Source: Diadema setosum (taxonomy: Eukaryota > Echinodermata > Echinoidea > Diadematoida > Diadematidae). From it: a stretch of 64,000 nt of DNA. This document shows positions 35,597 to 49,700 of this stretch, piece by piece (positions within the stretch are counted from its first letter, which is position 1; each line of letters starts with the position of its first letter). The notes below the pieces were generated by a model. It worked only from the letters and a program-made list of their open reading frames with translations. It was not told the DNA's origin and made no database searches. Position numbers and translations under genes: made by a program. Where the stretch lies: contig CM067068.1 in the NCBI GenBank assembly GCA_033980235.1, forward strand, positions 1,399,001 through 1,463,000, in the 5' to 3' direction.

Positions 35597-36280
35597 ATTA
35601 TTTATACCTCCCAGTGCGGCACATTATACTCATATTCATCTGTGGGCTTTTTCAACTCTTTGGTTACTAAATTCTTCAGTGTCTCGGTTTACTTGTGACA
35701 TCCGTTTTGATCACAGGTGTCATTCTTTTTTTCTCTTGCATCTTGGTTGTGTCGCTGTCACTCGCTGAGCACACAAGTCTCAAATACTAGTAGTGTGCTA
35801 CTCCCATAACGATCGTGTAATTTTGCTCGCCTCATGTATTCATATACCACCTGATGATAGCGTCATCATGTAGTATAAGAATACGTGAAGTGAGTAAAAT
35901 ATAAGAAGGCAAGTACAATATTATTGTATTTGTCTTTTTTTAACGAAGGCTTCCAAGGGATTAACGTAACAATTAAAGACAGAACACTCCTGTCGTATTC
36001 CTCACACGGTATATAGTGTATCTCGATTATGTAGTGCGCATCACACACGTGATTGAATTGTATTGCCTTTTCAAATCTCTAGCAGTTAGGTAACTCTTTA
36101 ACTTATAGGGTTGGTGATGTATTTTTGGGTTGTTGTTTTTTGTAACTTCATGGACGAACGATGATGACATTCAGTATAACTATCTGAGCGCCATCAATAC
36201 ACAAACATACAAATCAAACATCCCAAATATAGATTTTAACCATTACACTTCCATTATCATCCTCCTCCTCCTCCTCCTCG

Positions 36281-36317
<37 letters not shown>

Positions 36318-39300
36318 AGCACAAATCTCAGATCGAATACATACAAGATACAAACAGTCAAAAATCTGATGACGTACTCTACTTTACACATGCTCTTGCT
36401 TCTAATAACCAGACATTGCTGGAGATCATTCTTATCAAAGCCATTCTCCTCTTCATTGTTCCGCATAAACAAAACGATGTGGACGTCTACCAGTACAACT
36501 TTCAGGATGCATCTCACACCATTTCATTTACTATGATCATCACCACGCACCATGTCTCGCGTGTCGTTTCACATGACCAGCAAGTTTTGGATTGTGGATT
36601 CGCACTGTGACAATAACTGTAGGGTCTTACCGTGCAGAGAGGAGCGAAACTGGCCTCGGACACTTTCTCCCCGTCCAGCCCCATGAAGAGGACAGCAGTG
36701 TAGACCAACATGCAGCCAACCACCAGGATGTTGTTAAGGTTCGGGCTCGATAGCTTGATGTATCTAAGGGAAAGTGAAGAGTTTCTCGCTGATAGATATT
36801 TGAAATTAACGGCAGATCGGTCTGTAGATATATTCTCAAATAATCCACTTTTCTGCCATATTTCAAATGTAACTATTTACACATTTGCATTTGTAAAACT
36901 TATCACAGTTCGTTTATGTTTCGAGGATTCGTTAGTCCGAAGGTTGGTTATTACGCCCCGTCTCTACATTTTCGGATTATCGAACCTCAAGCTATGCGGA
37001 ATTTGTGTGTTTCGAAATGACGACGCATCGGAATAACGAACCTGCGGCATAACGAACATCACCCCTGTAAATATAGCCTTTAAACACTTCCCTCGATAAC
37101 CTGCCATCTATTCATTCGCTTTTTCCTACATGGCGTCTAGTTTGTTTTGGAAAGGAAGCCTCAGGAAAGCTTTCCGGTTGTTAGGAACAACATCTGTCGT
37201 GAAAGTAGGCATAAAATTCCAATATGCTTGTGATCTGGGCGAATATTTAACCTGCTCCTACCGAATAGACGTCATTACATCAGTTGCACGCATCAGTGAT
37301 CAGGAAATGACCTTGGTTATGGAGATATGCGTGAAATGTGAACACGACAGTAACCATCATTTTCCAGCTAAAAGACGTTTATTTGATTAGATTTGTATTT
37401 TCTAACAAACACAACAAAAGTGTAACTATACGTGATGATTTTAAGCAACAAAAGTACTGTCATATAGAATATATATACGTATCATGTCATAATATTGAAG
37501 ATAGAGTTGTAGCAAAGTAGAAAAGCATATAACAGGAAAGTACCTCAACAAGCTGTTACTTGATATTCATGGTTGCCTCTAAAAACGAGCACTATACCAT
37601 TGCAAAACGTTCAGGAGATTTCGAAAGAGAAATACAGGTTTGCTCCAGTAAAGCTTACTACTCTGTCAATGTCTGTACCGTGACATCCGAATATACCCCA
37701 AACTTTACTCAAAAGTTCTCTCTGACAACAGAAAGCTTGTCTGAGGCTTGCCCGACTTTGCAACAAGTAGAGCAAGCAAACTTGATTCGAAAGCATTAGA
37801 GCGTTATTTAGTAGAAACATGTGAAGTGAATGGCTAATTACGACTAAAACATATTTGTCCTTACAGTCCTATACTGTAGGTCTGCCCATTTCAAGCGAAA
37901 TCACTAAACTAATTTTCGTTACCACGACGAGACGTTTGCGCACAAAGTAACGCTCTGCCGTGTTTGAGCAACTAAGGATTCCAAATAACTCTACAATATG
38001 ATACATTTTAGATTTTACAGATGTAAACTCGAAATAACTCGTAAGAACGGGATGGATTGGACAAGAAGGCAAATGCCTCAACATCTGCTAGCCACAAGCA
38101 TTAGAACACATTGAGTGAAAATATCACTACAGTAAAGCAATTGCTTTACGTATGACTCATATCAAAATGACATTAGAATTGACTTGAAAGGGCATCCTGG
38201 TTGTCTATTGGAGAGAACGGAGCAATACAAAGACGAAGAATTAACCAATTATTTGATTGTTGCCACACTTTGGTTCGTTTCTTGGACGAGATCCTTCGAT
38301 ATTCATTATCTAAGCATCAGATCCGAAACTGTCTCTGGACAGTCCCAAAAGTATCCCGAAATAACATTCCCGGGACTGTACCATGATATCTTTCTTCTTT
38401 GCATTTTTTCGGTATCGAACGGTTACGTATAGACATGAACTATAAGGACTTATGACTAGGGCCACGGAGAGAGTTGTTTTCGCTCGACTGCAATGAAGCC
38501 TTTCGTGTGTGAACGACATATTATACTGACTGATCAGCGTATACGCATGCAAAGGGGTTTACGTCTTTAACACCCATACACTGTTAGGTGAGCCAAATCT
38601 AATGACATGACTCCCGCTACAAGAACTCTATCATTTCCATTTTGTATGAAACGACCGTCGAGTGGCTAGCAAAGCACGTCTTTATCTTTCTCTCATTATT
38701 TCATATCGTCGATTTATATCTGTGTCAGTAGGCAATAATTATGGCAAGTTGCCGATTTGTAAGTCTTTTACCCTACATCAGTACCTTCTAGGGAACTATT
38801 AAAAGTGTCGCGCTATTCCCATTTCTTTAAATATTAAGAAAAATAACGGCGATAATCACCACGTAATCAACTCCCCCATTTAAGGCGACCGTCAGAACGG
38901 TTTATAGACGAACACAGGAGGAATCAAATTTCTTTTTAAAGCGAAGTACCTACAGAGCAGCAAGAAGAATTGTATCATTGCAATAGCTTGGCCACACAAT
39001 GACAAGTGAACCTGATAACCATCACTGCAACCTTTGATTCGAGGAAAGGACCGTGTTATTTAACAGGCTCAATTAATGATTCGAAATGTGTTCTATCACC
39101 GTGGAAAAGAGCAGAGAGAATAGACTGCTGCTAGGGTAATCACAGTCACCATAACTTTAGGGGTCAAGAGAGAGAGAGAGAGGGAGAGACCGTGCGACCA
39201 TTACAAAGACTTGCTCTTTAAGTATAAAAAAAAAAATAAAGACAGAGCGCTCTGGATGGACAGTGGCAACATTGAAGAGGCTACCTTGGCTAAAGGAGAC

Positions 39301-39411
39301 AATTATATTATGATTATTGTTGTCATCATTGTTATTATTTTCATTACTTTCATTATTGTAATATTAATGATGATGATGATAATAATGATAATAACAACAA
39401 CAATAATAATG

Positions 39412-39478
<67 letters not shown>

Positions 39479-39522
39479 TAATGATAATGATAATAATAAT
39501 AGTAATAATAATGATAATGATA

Positions 39523-39555
<33 letters not shown>

Positions 39556-41232
39556 ACTATTATTATTATGATTATTATCATGGAAATTATTCAAAGTGTT
39601 TATACAGTTTACAAAGTTTTCTAGAGATCAAACACTCAATGATTTATCCATGATACATCAAACTATGAAAACATGATTTATCTTGTTGGTAATCCTTGCA
39701 AGAAGCTAAAACGGCAACATCGCGTCTGACCATCGTATAACCACGTTGCAATTTCTCTGTCCGCGATGCGAAACTGAGCGCTTACGCCGAGATATCATCA
39801 ACAGTGGTGTAACAGGTACTCTTATTCTAAATCGTCTTTGAGAATAAGCTGTTTTCCTTCCAATTCCAGAATTCCAGTGAAACTTTACACGAACATGTAT
39901 TATCTTGAATAGAGACTAAGTTGCACGCAGGCTGTATCTACGTCACTCAAATCTACGAATATATTTCCTCTGCAGACCGAAAACAAATCGTAACCATGGT
40001 AACCACGAGAAGTGATTAAAAGCCCCGTTACCTCATGAATACTGATTAAGGATGGTTATAATAATTATCGATGGAACCTAGTAGTGAGATGTCCATAGCA
40101 CGTGTTCCTACCAGTAGGACCAGCATTAAAAAATACATCAAACCTGCACTCTAGCCTGGTTACGTTAATTGATCCTCTTTCGTTTCAGCCTGGGGCAAAT
40201 TTCTGGCAGATAAACTAGAACAACTTCTGTTATTAATGAATTCACAAAGTTTGACAAGGTTAGTAATCTGATGTTGCTTTCGAAGATTGGGGACCTTAAG
40301 GGGATCTGAGGGGAGATGAATTATGAATACAAATGCGAATAAAGCCCCTGGTCCAATGCGGGTGGTAATGAAATATCTCGTTAATAGGTAGTCAGGGAAA
40401 GTATGGCCATGAGTTTGAATACATGATTGAGGTGCCATGAGCCTTTGGATTCAGAGTACACAAAAAGTGTTACATACTTCGTCTTTCTGTACTTGACGTT
40501 GAAGGCGAGGAAGATGACAGCGAGAACGATGCCGAGTACGCTGAGGACGGACACGGAGAGGAAGGCGGCCTTAGCGATCAGGATGGGTTTGTCGACGACC
40601 GTCAGGTGATCGACGGGCACGAAACCACCTGTTAAGGAAGAAAGCGACGACGAAACCGACGTTGAGACAATCTCGTCATAACTTAGTTACAAGGGTCTGT
40701 ATAAGCTTTCTATCAAAAGAATGTGAATAACCTGTTTGAAGTGATGCTTTATCTAGTCAGCCACCGTGTTTGCCTCGCGAAAAAAAAATCTTTGATGTAA
40801 TTTGGACTTTCAAAACGGTTAAGTGTGCGCTCATAATCATGTAATACATGTTCGTAAATATAACTTGGAAATTACTCCTTTGTATTAAAAATTCGTTTTC
40901 ATTCAATAATGTATCTTGACATGATGAATGGAGACCAACGGATTACCCATCAAACCAGTAAAGATTTAGGCGACCGTTACTGAATGCAAAGCATCATTTG
41001 GGTGTTAGCATTACCGTCACTTTCACTCTCATTTTCACAGGTATGTTGCATGTATCTACTTCCCTTCACCATCTAGTGATGAAGTATTCCTATAGTGAAG
41101 AAATAAGCTATGAATACATCACTCAGACACGTGCATGTATCAGGGTAATTCACGGTGTCGTCCACATCACACATAATACGAGAAAAATCCCCCTTTTCAT
41201 GACGCTTGTGTGTGTGTGTGTGTGTGTGTGCG

Positions 41233-41296
<64 letters not shown>

Positions 41297-44200
41297 CGTG
41301 TGTGTGTGTGTGTGTGTGTGCAACACAAAAGGTGAAAATCTCTCGGTGATCCCAGCGTAGAACAAGTCTCCTTGACATCAAAACTCACCCTAATTGAGCC
41401 ACATTACCATGTCACAGTCCCTGTACAAATATAGGCTTGAATAGTAAGATATTTCACTGAGCAGTAAAATGGAGAAAGACTGGTATAACCCTGGTATGAG
41501 ATCTTGAGGGGTAAAAGTTAATTTTTAAAGTAAGACAGGCTACAGCGTTTCCATGTTCTCCGTGCATGCTCTTCATTGAACGTCTCATCTATTTATTACT
41601 GTGTGAATGCACTCTCGCGATCCCTCATCCGTCTTCTTCCTTGGCCCCTCCCCTTTCTCATGCTCGCTGTCTCATTCCGTGCTTCAGTCTGTCTTTCTAT
41701 CCCTATTTCTAAAATACACACACATACACTAACACACATACTCCCTCTCTACCTAACTACATGTGCGTCATAGCCAGTGAACGGTTGTATTTCCCTTTGG
41801 GTGATCTGTTCAGAAACACACACAGTTTAAAGTCATCGCAATTTGATTTAATCGATGCTATAAAAGTACTCCGAGAAAAGTTAACGCGTCTTCTTCAGAA
41901 CACATTGCCATGTATGTACCTTGAATGCAGGCCTAACAATCAAAGCGTTTAAATTTTCATTATAATCTGATGCCTAGATACTTCTACTGCTGGATATAGA
42001 AATCAAAAATTTGACATACGAATAACAGACTCGACGTAATTTTGGCGCAGGTTCCTAAAAGTGGACGGGAACTTGCCCTTCAACTCACTACAGCAAATTC
42101 GTCGGAAATTGCAATGGCAGCACTTTAGCGTTAAAATTACTTGAGTCGTTTTGTGTACAACACAAAGTCTTCACTGAAACCGGTGAAACGTGAAAGAGCT
42201 GTGATTAACTTGAATCCCTTGAGAAAGCATGTTTTGACAAGACAAGTTTTTGCTTTACAATAACAGCGAGAGAATGACAAAGAGAGAATTATATATAGGA
42301 CGAACATTTGACCTCGATATATTGAATCCTAAAACATTTACCGTTCTCTCTCGGCTTGATGTGCTGCGTTATTCTCAAATAAGCGTGAAAAATGAATAAC
42401 GTTGCTCACTCTTCACAAGTACCATGCAAACCTTTCCAGACTCTGCTATATGGGGTAAATTATCTAGCACTAAAAGTCCACTCGCGATTTTTCAATAGAA
42501 TTTTCTTTTTCTTAATCGAATAAGTAGGTGACTCGTTAGTTTCCCTGTCGTTCTTTCATATCGGTCCGGGAAGGGGGTGGGGGAGATAAATCTAGCAAGT
42601 GGCTGAAAAGAAAATTAGGCATCCCTGTCGTTCTTTCATATCGGTCCGGGAAGGGGGTGGGGGAGATAAATCTAGCAAGTGGCTGAAAAGAAAATTAGGC
42701 ATGTGAAAGGATAAACATAAAACTATCAACGGTGTTTCTCGTTCTTTCATTTGTTGTTTTTACCATCTTTTAATCACGCTATATGCATATTATCCACTGG
42801 AATAAGAATAATCACACAAGCGAAAGCGACACCGCGTAAGAATTTTGGAAAGAAAAGAGAAGGAGGCTTGGAAATTGTAGAACCATCTCTACGATTTAAA
42901 TCGCTCACACACCATCACCTGCTTAAGACGGGTACTCTTTGTTTCTCTGCGGTATCGTCCATAATCCATATACTTCCATAAAGTTATCATACAGAAGATG
43001 AGTTGTAAGTGTGTTCAGTGCAAGGTCGATTAAGATCTATTCGAATCCTGTCTTTAATTTAAGCTTTTGAAATGCTATAAAGACACTCCTGATCTGAATT
43101 TATAATTCCCATACACTTAGTACAGGTCGCACAAAAAAAAAAAAATGTACGCGAGGTCAGGGAGGTCTGATACACTTCTTCGACTATAGCGTTTGATCAT
43201 AATAAATCCATTCATATTAACTGCATGAAAATGAATATCATAGTTAGCCTGCATTGATGACTATGGTATCAGCTTTCCCAACATTCTTTCTCTCCAATAA
43301 TATCTTTACGATATGCAAAGAGATTTTAGACAGAATAAGACATTGTTTTGGAAGCAGTCAAGCGCAAATGAAAGTCCACAGGCTGTGAGTTCTGTGACGT
43401 ACACAAAGGTAGCGTTACCAGTAGTTATTGCCGAGGCGCTGTTGACTCTCACGGTGTCAACGCACTGCCGCATTTGAAGTGATTTTATTCATTTTTTGTT
43501 GTTATTGTTGGCGGAAATAACACTCGAAGGCGGCACCTTCGGCATGACAAATACACGAGTAAAGACCAGATTACACTTCCAACGATGGAAAGTCTTTCAT
43601 TCTATTTTTAATGGCGACAGTTAAGGTATCCGTTTTCATTTCTCATTTTTCATATTTTCCCCCTGGTCTTGTAGAAGTGATTACACCATGCAAAAGATTT
43701 TTCTTCCTCCTCCTCCACCCCCTCCCCCACACCCCAGTATTCGAGGAGCGTTGTTGCGTGTGTGCATCAGCTGACGTAGAACGGAATGAAAAGTACATTT
43801 CATCCCGAGGGAAACGGCGGAAAGTAGGAAGAAACAAAAAGGAAGAAGAAGAAAAAAACTGCTGAGAAAGGATGGGTGGAAAAGAGAAAGTGACAATCAT
43901 ATTTCTCTCCACTCTGTATCCCATTGTCGTCAGTAAAAGTGTGCGATGCACTTTTTCCCCCCTCACTCGGGGGTTAAACGTTTTATTACTCCGCTCCAGC
44001 CGTGAAGAAGAGCAGGGGGGATAACTGGATGTGGGTGACAGAATGCCCGTTCGATCGCCCTATGCCATCGCCCACAACTCCTTCTCGTCTGGATCTTATA
44101 TGCAACGACCGAATGAAATGAATAAAAAAAAAAAAAGCTTAAGGAAGGATTTTCGAGCTTCTGTTTGCCCTACAACTGTCTGTCCAAGCAGACACAGGTA

Positions 44201-46659
44201 TTCGTCAGCTCCCATATTTTTCAGCTCTTAGTGCATTGTTCGCTTTTTGAGGGGTAGAAAATACATAACTTGGCTTACCGAGAACGGCAATGGGTGGGAC
44301 ATTTAAGGAGGAAGGTTTGGGGACAACGACACATCTTCCTATAAGCTTTTGACAAGGCATGCAAGAGGATACAAAGTTTTCAGTAATCGCCAGGTTGCAC
44401 TTTATGGGAGTAATTTCTACACAAGCAATTTTCTATTTCGTATAACGTTCATCTTTATCCAGTAAAATTCATGACTTTATGACTTTATACACTCCAAAAA
44501 GGCAGCAGAAATTGCGCGGAGTTGCACTCGTGACTGTAATATTAATACCTACGGATGCAGCACGATGCAGTATAGCATGAAAATGTCGCAGCACAAGAAG
44601 AAAATCTGAAGATCGTTTCCAAAATACAGTATTCGTGAATAGAAACAGACAAAAGAGTTCTTACAGTATCAGGAAAGATTATTCTAATCAATGATTTTTC
44701 TGTCGTCGTTACTACGTTTGAGCGAACAAACTTTAAAAAAAAATCCCAAGCGATAATTTACAAACTTTCCATGCTTGTCTTTTCAAAGTGTTACGACATT
44801 ATTTTGTGGGCATTGTGACGTCACAGACTTTATGGACCCTGCATGACGTCATCCATTATTGTTGAGCTCGCTGTGTCTAGTATTCAATAATCAAATTACC
44901 TCAGACACTGGATATAAGATGCAACCCACACAGCTGACTATGATACAGTCCCGAGTGTTACCCATACGAATCGGTTTCCTCCCAGCAACTTACTCCAAGC
45001 AAGCTGCCTTTTTAACACTCAGTGCGAAAATGTCATGAGGAAAGGATGAAGGGGGGGGGGGTGAATTGATGGTAGGGGGAGGAGAAGAGTGGTAGAGTAA
45101 TTACTGTTACGCTCTATTTTATTTCACGACAAAACAATGAGAGCTCTGGATGACTTTTGTCATTTCGTTCCGTAGTTTCTCCATCCCTTCTGACCGTCTA
45201 CACTGTCAACTTTAATATGATGTCGTTGAACTAGTGACGGAATACATCATTACAGATAGGATTATGGAAGCCACTGCTCACAGTCGTGCGTGGAAAAGAG
45301 ACGGAGTTTCGAATGTACTACCGCTTAATTGGATTCAATCGTACCACAGATAGAATAGATTTGACAGCACTAACGAATTGTCTAAAGGGATATACATCAA
45401 CATATTGACAGGCCTTTCTTGACTTTCAGATTTTGTATATTTTCAAATGATTCCTTGTTCCATTTGATGGGCGGATTGTAAATTGAAAGTCAATGGGATT
45501 GAAACAATAATGGTAGACAGACGAACATTATATAGAGATGAATGCTTTGAATAACAATAATGATGCCATGATAAAAATAATAATGATAAGAAAATATAAG
45601 CAATATTTGTATATAGATAGTATTACTACAAGGCCTAGCCGTATTTGACACAATTCAAGAAGAAACTTTTATATTCCCCTTCGCTAATATCTCAACATCA
45701 TACACCTGGTAGGCCAACCTATACTGAAATTCATTCCACTCTGAAATCTACGTCTCTCTTATGTGCAGTCACACTCAATTTCTCCGTATTGAATAATGCC
45801 CATCCCTTTTATCTTACAGCTGAACGACAGTTTGTACACACATTCGATTGCAAAGAGACTTCCTAGAATGAAGTAAAAGACTTTGCGGAAGGTGTAAAAT
45901 GTTTTCGTAGAAAGATAATTATTCATATTTAAAATTTGATCATAAAGAAAGCTGCCAGCGGCTCGGCGGTCTTCTCAAATTTGAGCTGTATTTTACAAAC
46001 CAAGCGTTACACACATCGTCTTTACTTTTGCTATTGTGTCATAGCAACATGATTAATATTACCGTTGCTCCTATACTATTTCTAATACCATTTTGTATTA
46101 TGCAAAGACGTGTGCCTATCTGACCAAAACATCGAATGTGTTCAAACTTATCAATCCATTGGATTTCTCTTCAATTCTACACTTCGATCTACCACTCTAT
46201 CATTCTCTCTAGAAAAGAGAAGAAAATAATGGATATGTCCCTTTAATGTCCTATCTGCCTACCAGCTATTACAAATATGACATTTCATTACGTTCGAGGA
46301 GCCAGGGAAGCAGCGAACACGAAATTGGATCCATCTTTCTATTATGAGGCTGGTCGAGTAATTACTTTCTTCGTAAGTTCGTAATTTACAGTAGAAATAT
46401 GTATCAACAAACAAACAAACAAAATAAAACAAGAATAGGCAGTGGGAACATAGAACCACGTCTCACACAGATCCATCCAGCGAGCCTTGTCTTTATCTCA
46501 AAAGAAAAAGAAATAACAAAAACCTCATTGTGACTCTCGACAGAATTTTCCCAGCCACTACTAAGTAATTGGTCATTTGCGATTAGTTTGCAACTGATTA
46601 TTCTTTTCACAAGAGCGAGTATGCTTAGTTACTTTCAGATTTATCGCATACGCCAAAAT

Positions 46660-46718
<59 letters not shown>

Positions 46719-49700
46719 ATGATTCCATTCATTTTTTCGGCGCCTATACAATTGGGGTCAGCAAGAATATTTGCTGCAGGAATTACTGAATAACGAATTA
46801 CCATGGATGGTGGATAATGTCTTCTTTGCTTTTATGTACCGGGCTGCTCTTCATTTCTTTACATCGTTAAAGCGCAACTCAATGCAAATTGAGTGCAACT
46901 GTGTGAACGTTATGTGTTGTAGGATGGATGGCCACAATATGAAGATTAAGCTAGAGTTACGGGTTGATGATATCAAGGCACAAAATTCTATGGTTATAAT
47001 GTTTTATTCATTTCCACTTTTTTTCTCACTCTTAATGAGGACGGTGACCTTAAGGGGGAAAGGCCTGATAATCCAACAATTCAGAACAAACACGATATCT
47101 CGCAAAAGAGGTAACTTAAATAGGGGTACATGGCGTGTTAGCAGGTGCATGGGTGTGTGGATGTCAGCACAAAGGGCATACAATGGTGCGTGGAAATCAG
47201 AGTAAATGTGTGTATATAATGGTATATTGTGTACAGGTGTGAAACTGTTTTTCAATGAACACAAGGGTCTTTTCATAATATCTAATACACAATTGGCAAG
47301 ATGCTTATGTCTACTTGTTAACTACCAAGAATTGAAGGAATACATATCTATAGTTAGGGTTATGTGACATAAATATCTTCTCGTCTTTTTGTTTATCCTA
47401 TCTCTCATTATTTTCTTCTCCTATCCAATCCCCATCTCTCTCTTTCTCTTACTATATTTCTACCCAGCGCATCTTTTTATTACTGCATCAGACTTTACAT
47501 AACGCAATTAGAGACAACGATAACAAACATAATCAAAAAAGGTATCCCAAGATACATAAGATCATTTGAATTTGAAGTTGAACACACACACACACAAAAA
47601 AAAAAAATAGTGAGAAACTTACCCGCCCAAACGATAGGTACCATGTCGTCTGATCCGATATCCAACACTTCGCTCTCAGGGAAGTAGAGTGCAACGCGTT
47701 GCATCTCACCGCCTTATTGATAAAAAGATATGTATATTGTATTAGATTTCTCAGATAAATAGCAAGAAAGTAACAAAGGCGCAAAGACACGCTCACACAT
47801 ACACAAGTATATTTACACACATAAACAAACATACACACACCACACACACACAAACACACAGAATCAAAAAACAAAACAAAAACAAAAACTGATTGTTACC
47901 ATTATTCACATGGACTGCTATGCTCTAAGAACATTTCATTGTTAAGAAGGAACTGATTTAATGAGTCTTTCTGTTTTATCTCCAAGCCAAAGTCCAAGCC
48001 CCCTCCACAATTCCTAGTAATTGACAGGAATTAATTTACAAATAATCTTATGATTTTTCCCAAATATTAACATACTGCTGAACAAGTTGGGGTGGAGAAA
48101 TATGAAAGAACTTGAAAATTAGGAAAAACGAAAGAGTGAAAATGGAATTATTTAAGAGAGAAAGGTAAAGAAAATAATGCGAAACAGAAAAATGGCAACA
48201 TTTGAAATAATTATTATATTTATAATTAAATAATAGGACCATTATGTCTACAAATGAAACAGAATTCATAGAGAAGAGTGGCTGAAACGGGTTAAGTTTC
48301 GCTAGAACACATTTGCGACTTTCAATCTAATATCAACATTCTCTTTGCCTCATACGATCCTAAAAGATTTTTTTATTTAATTTGAACGAGAGATGTTAAA
48401 GTATCTATTTTGTGCTATCGTCAGGACCTTTCCAAACATGGATTAGCTGTGGTTCCCGCACACAATACAGACGCATATCAATATCTCGTACACCTGCAGA
48501 AATACTGGCAAATGCATGAGTGCGTGTCCAATAGTCGCAAAAAGTTATTTTTTAATATTATCTTTTAAGTAAAAAAAAAGTTTGTGACAGGAAGCGTCTG
48601 GCAGTCCAGTATTCCACGTTCGCCTCGAGCAAAGCAACAAAAAGGTCATGTGTATAAAGTTTTGGGATTGAAAAATAACGGGGAAGTCCCAAATAACAAA
48701 GTCGTGATATTGATGCAGAAAAATGTGAGCATAGACAAAAAGCAGGACAGAAATGGAAAGAATACTATAACCGTCATAAGTCACGCATGGATGTTTTGTT
48801 TTGCTTTTTGTTTCTCATATTTTTTTTTCTGGAAAAAAGCAAAAGGGGCCTGAAGGCTTTGCCCGTCTTCTTCCGACGGATCAAATTGGGACAATCAGGC
48901 TTCAAAAGTGGCGGCCTCTCTCTCCCCTTCTCTCTTTCTTCCTTCATTTTTTCTTTCTCTTTCCCTTTCTCTCTCTCTTCCTTCCTTCCTTCCTCCCTTC
49001 TTTTTTTTCTCTCTCGCAGACAAGAGATATAGTTTCCTTACCTTGATTCTGCCGAAAGGTGGTAATGCCAAATCGATCGGGACCGTTAAACGAGACGGGA
49101 CCCTGCAAAGAAATCGATAACGGGAACGAAATAAAACGAATGGCACCCCCTTGGCTTCATTTTCGCTCACAAAAATGTCTCTGATTACCGATTAACACTC
49201 TCATCTAACGCAGATGTGGAGTTCGGCAGGCATGATCTTTGCTCACACACTAATACCATTCGATACCTGACGTCAGATATTATGGCACTCATACAGTTAT
49301 GGCAGGCTCATGAAATTGACAATACGCCTCGGGAAAAGACTACGGATTGCTGTATCTTAGGCGTCTTTCCTCAGGCTAAGGCAGAATTTAAAAAAAAAAG
49401 TTTGAAGAAAGAGTCGTCGGAGTACGTCTCTATGCTACGGAGGAGAATGATGAACGTGACGTTCACCCACACTTTTCAAGTGCAATGCACTGCAATGTTT
49501 TGATCTGTACGTAATAATTCTTCAGATTATACAAGATTAAAATAAGTTTATTGGTTTTTAATGTACAATTTCTTTCTTTAACCCTTACGCTTTGCATGTG
49601 TTTACCGATCTCCGGTAAGTGTGTTTCCGCCTAGAGTGTCTTTATCATAGGCCTATTGATGCAACGTGCAAATAACACAGCTGTCAAGTCACACTCAACT

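Noticed and set aside
39211..39624. Poly-Ile/Met frame of 137 codons
   Set aside because: Pure microsatellite translation; opposite-strand frames through the same block are equally open.
41073..41381. His-Thr repeat protein on the minus strand
   Set aside because: Translation of the (TG)n tract; several frames are open at once.
46771..47205. 144-codon open frame on the + strand
   Set aside because: No family resemblance, no splice context, AT-rich codon use like the surrounding intron; expected by chance in 64 kb.
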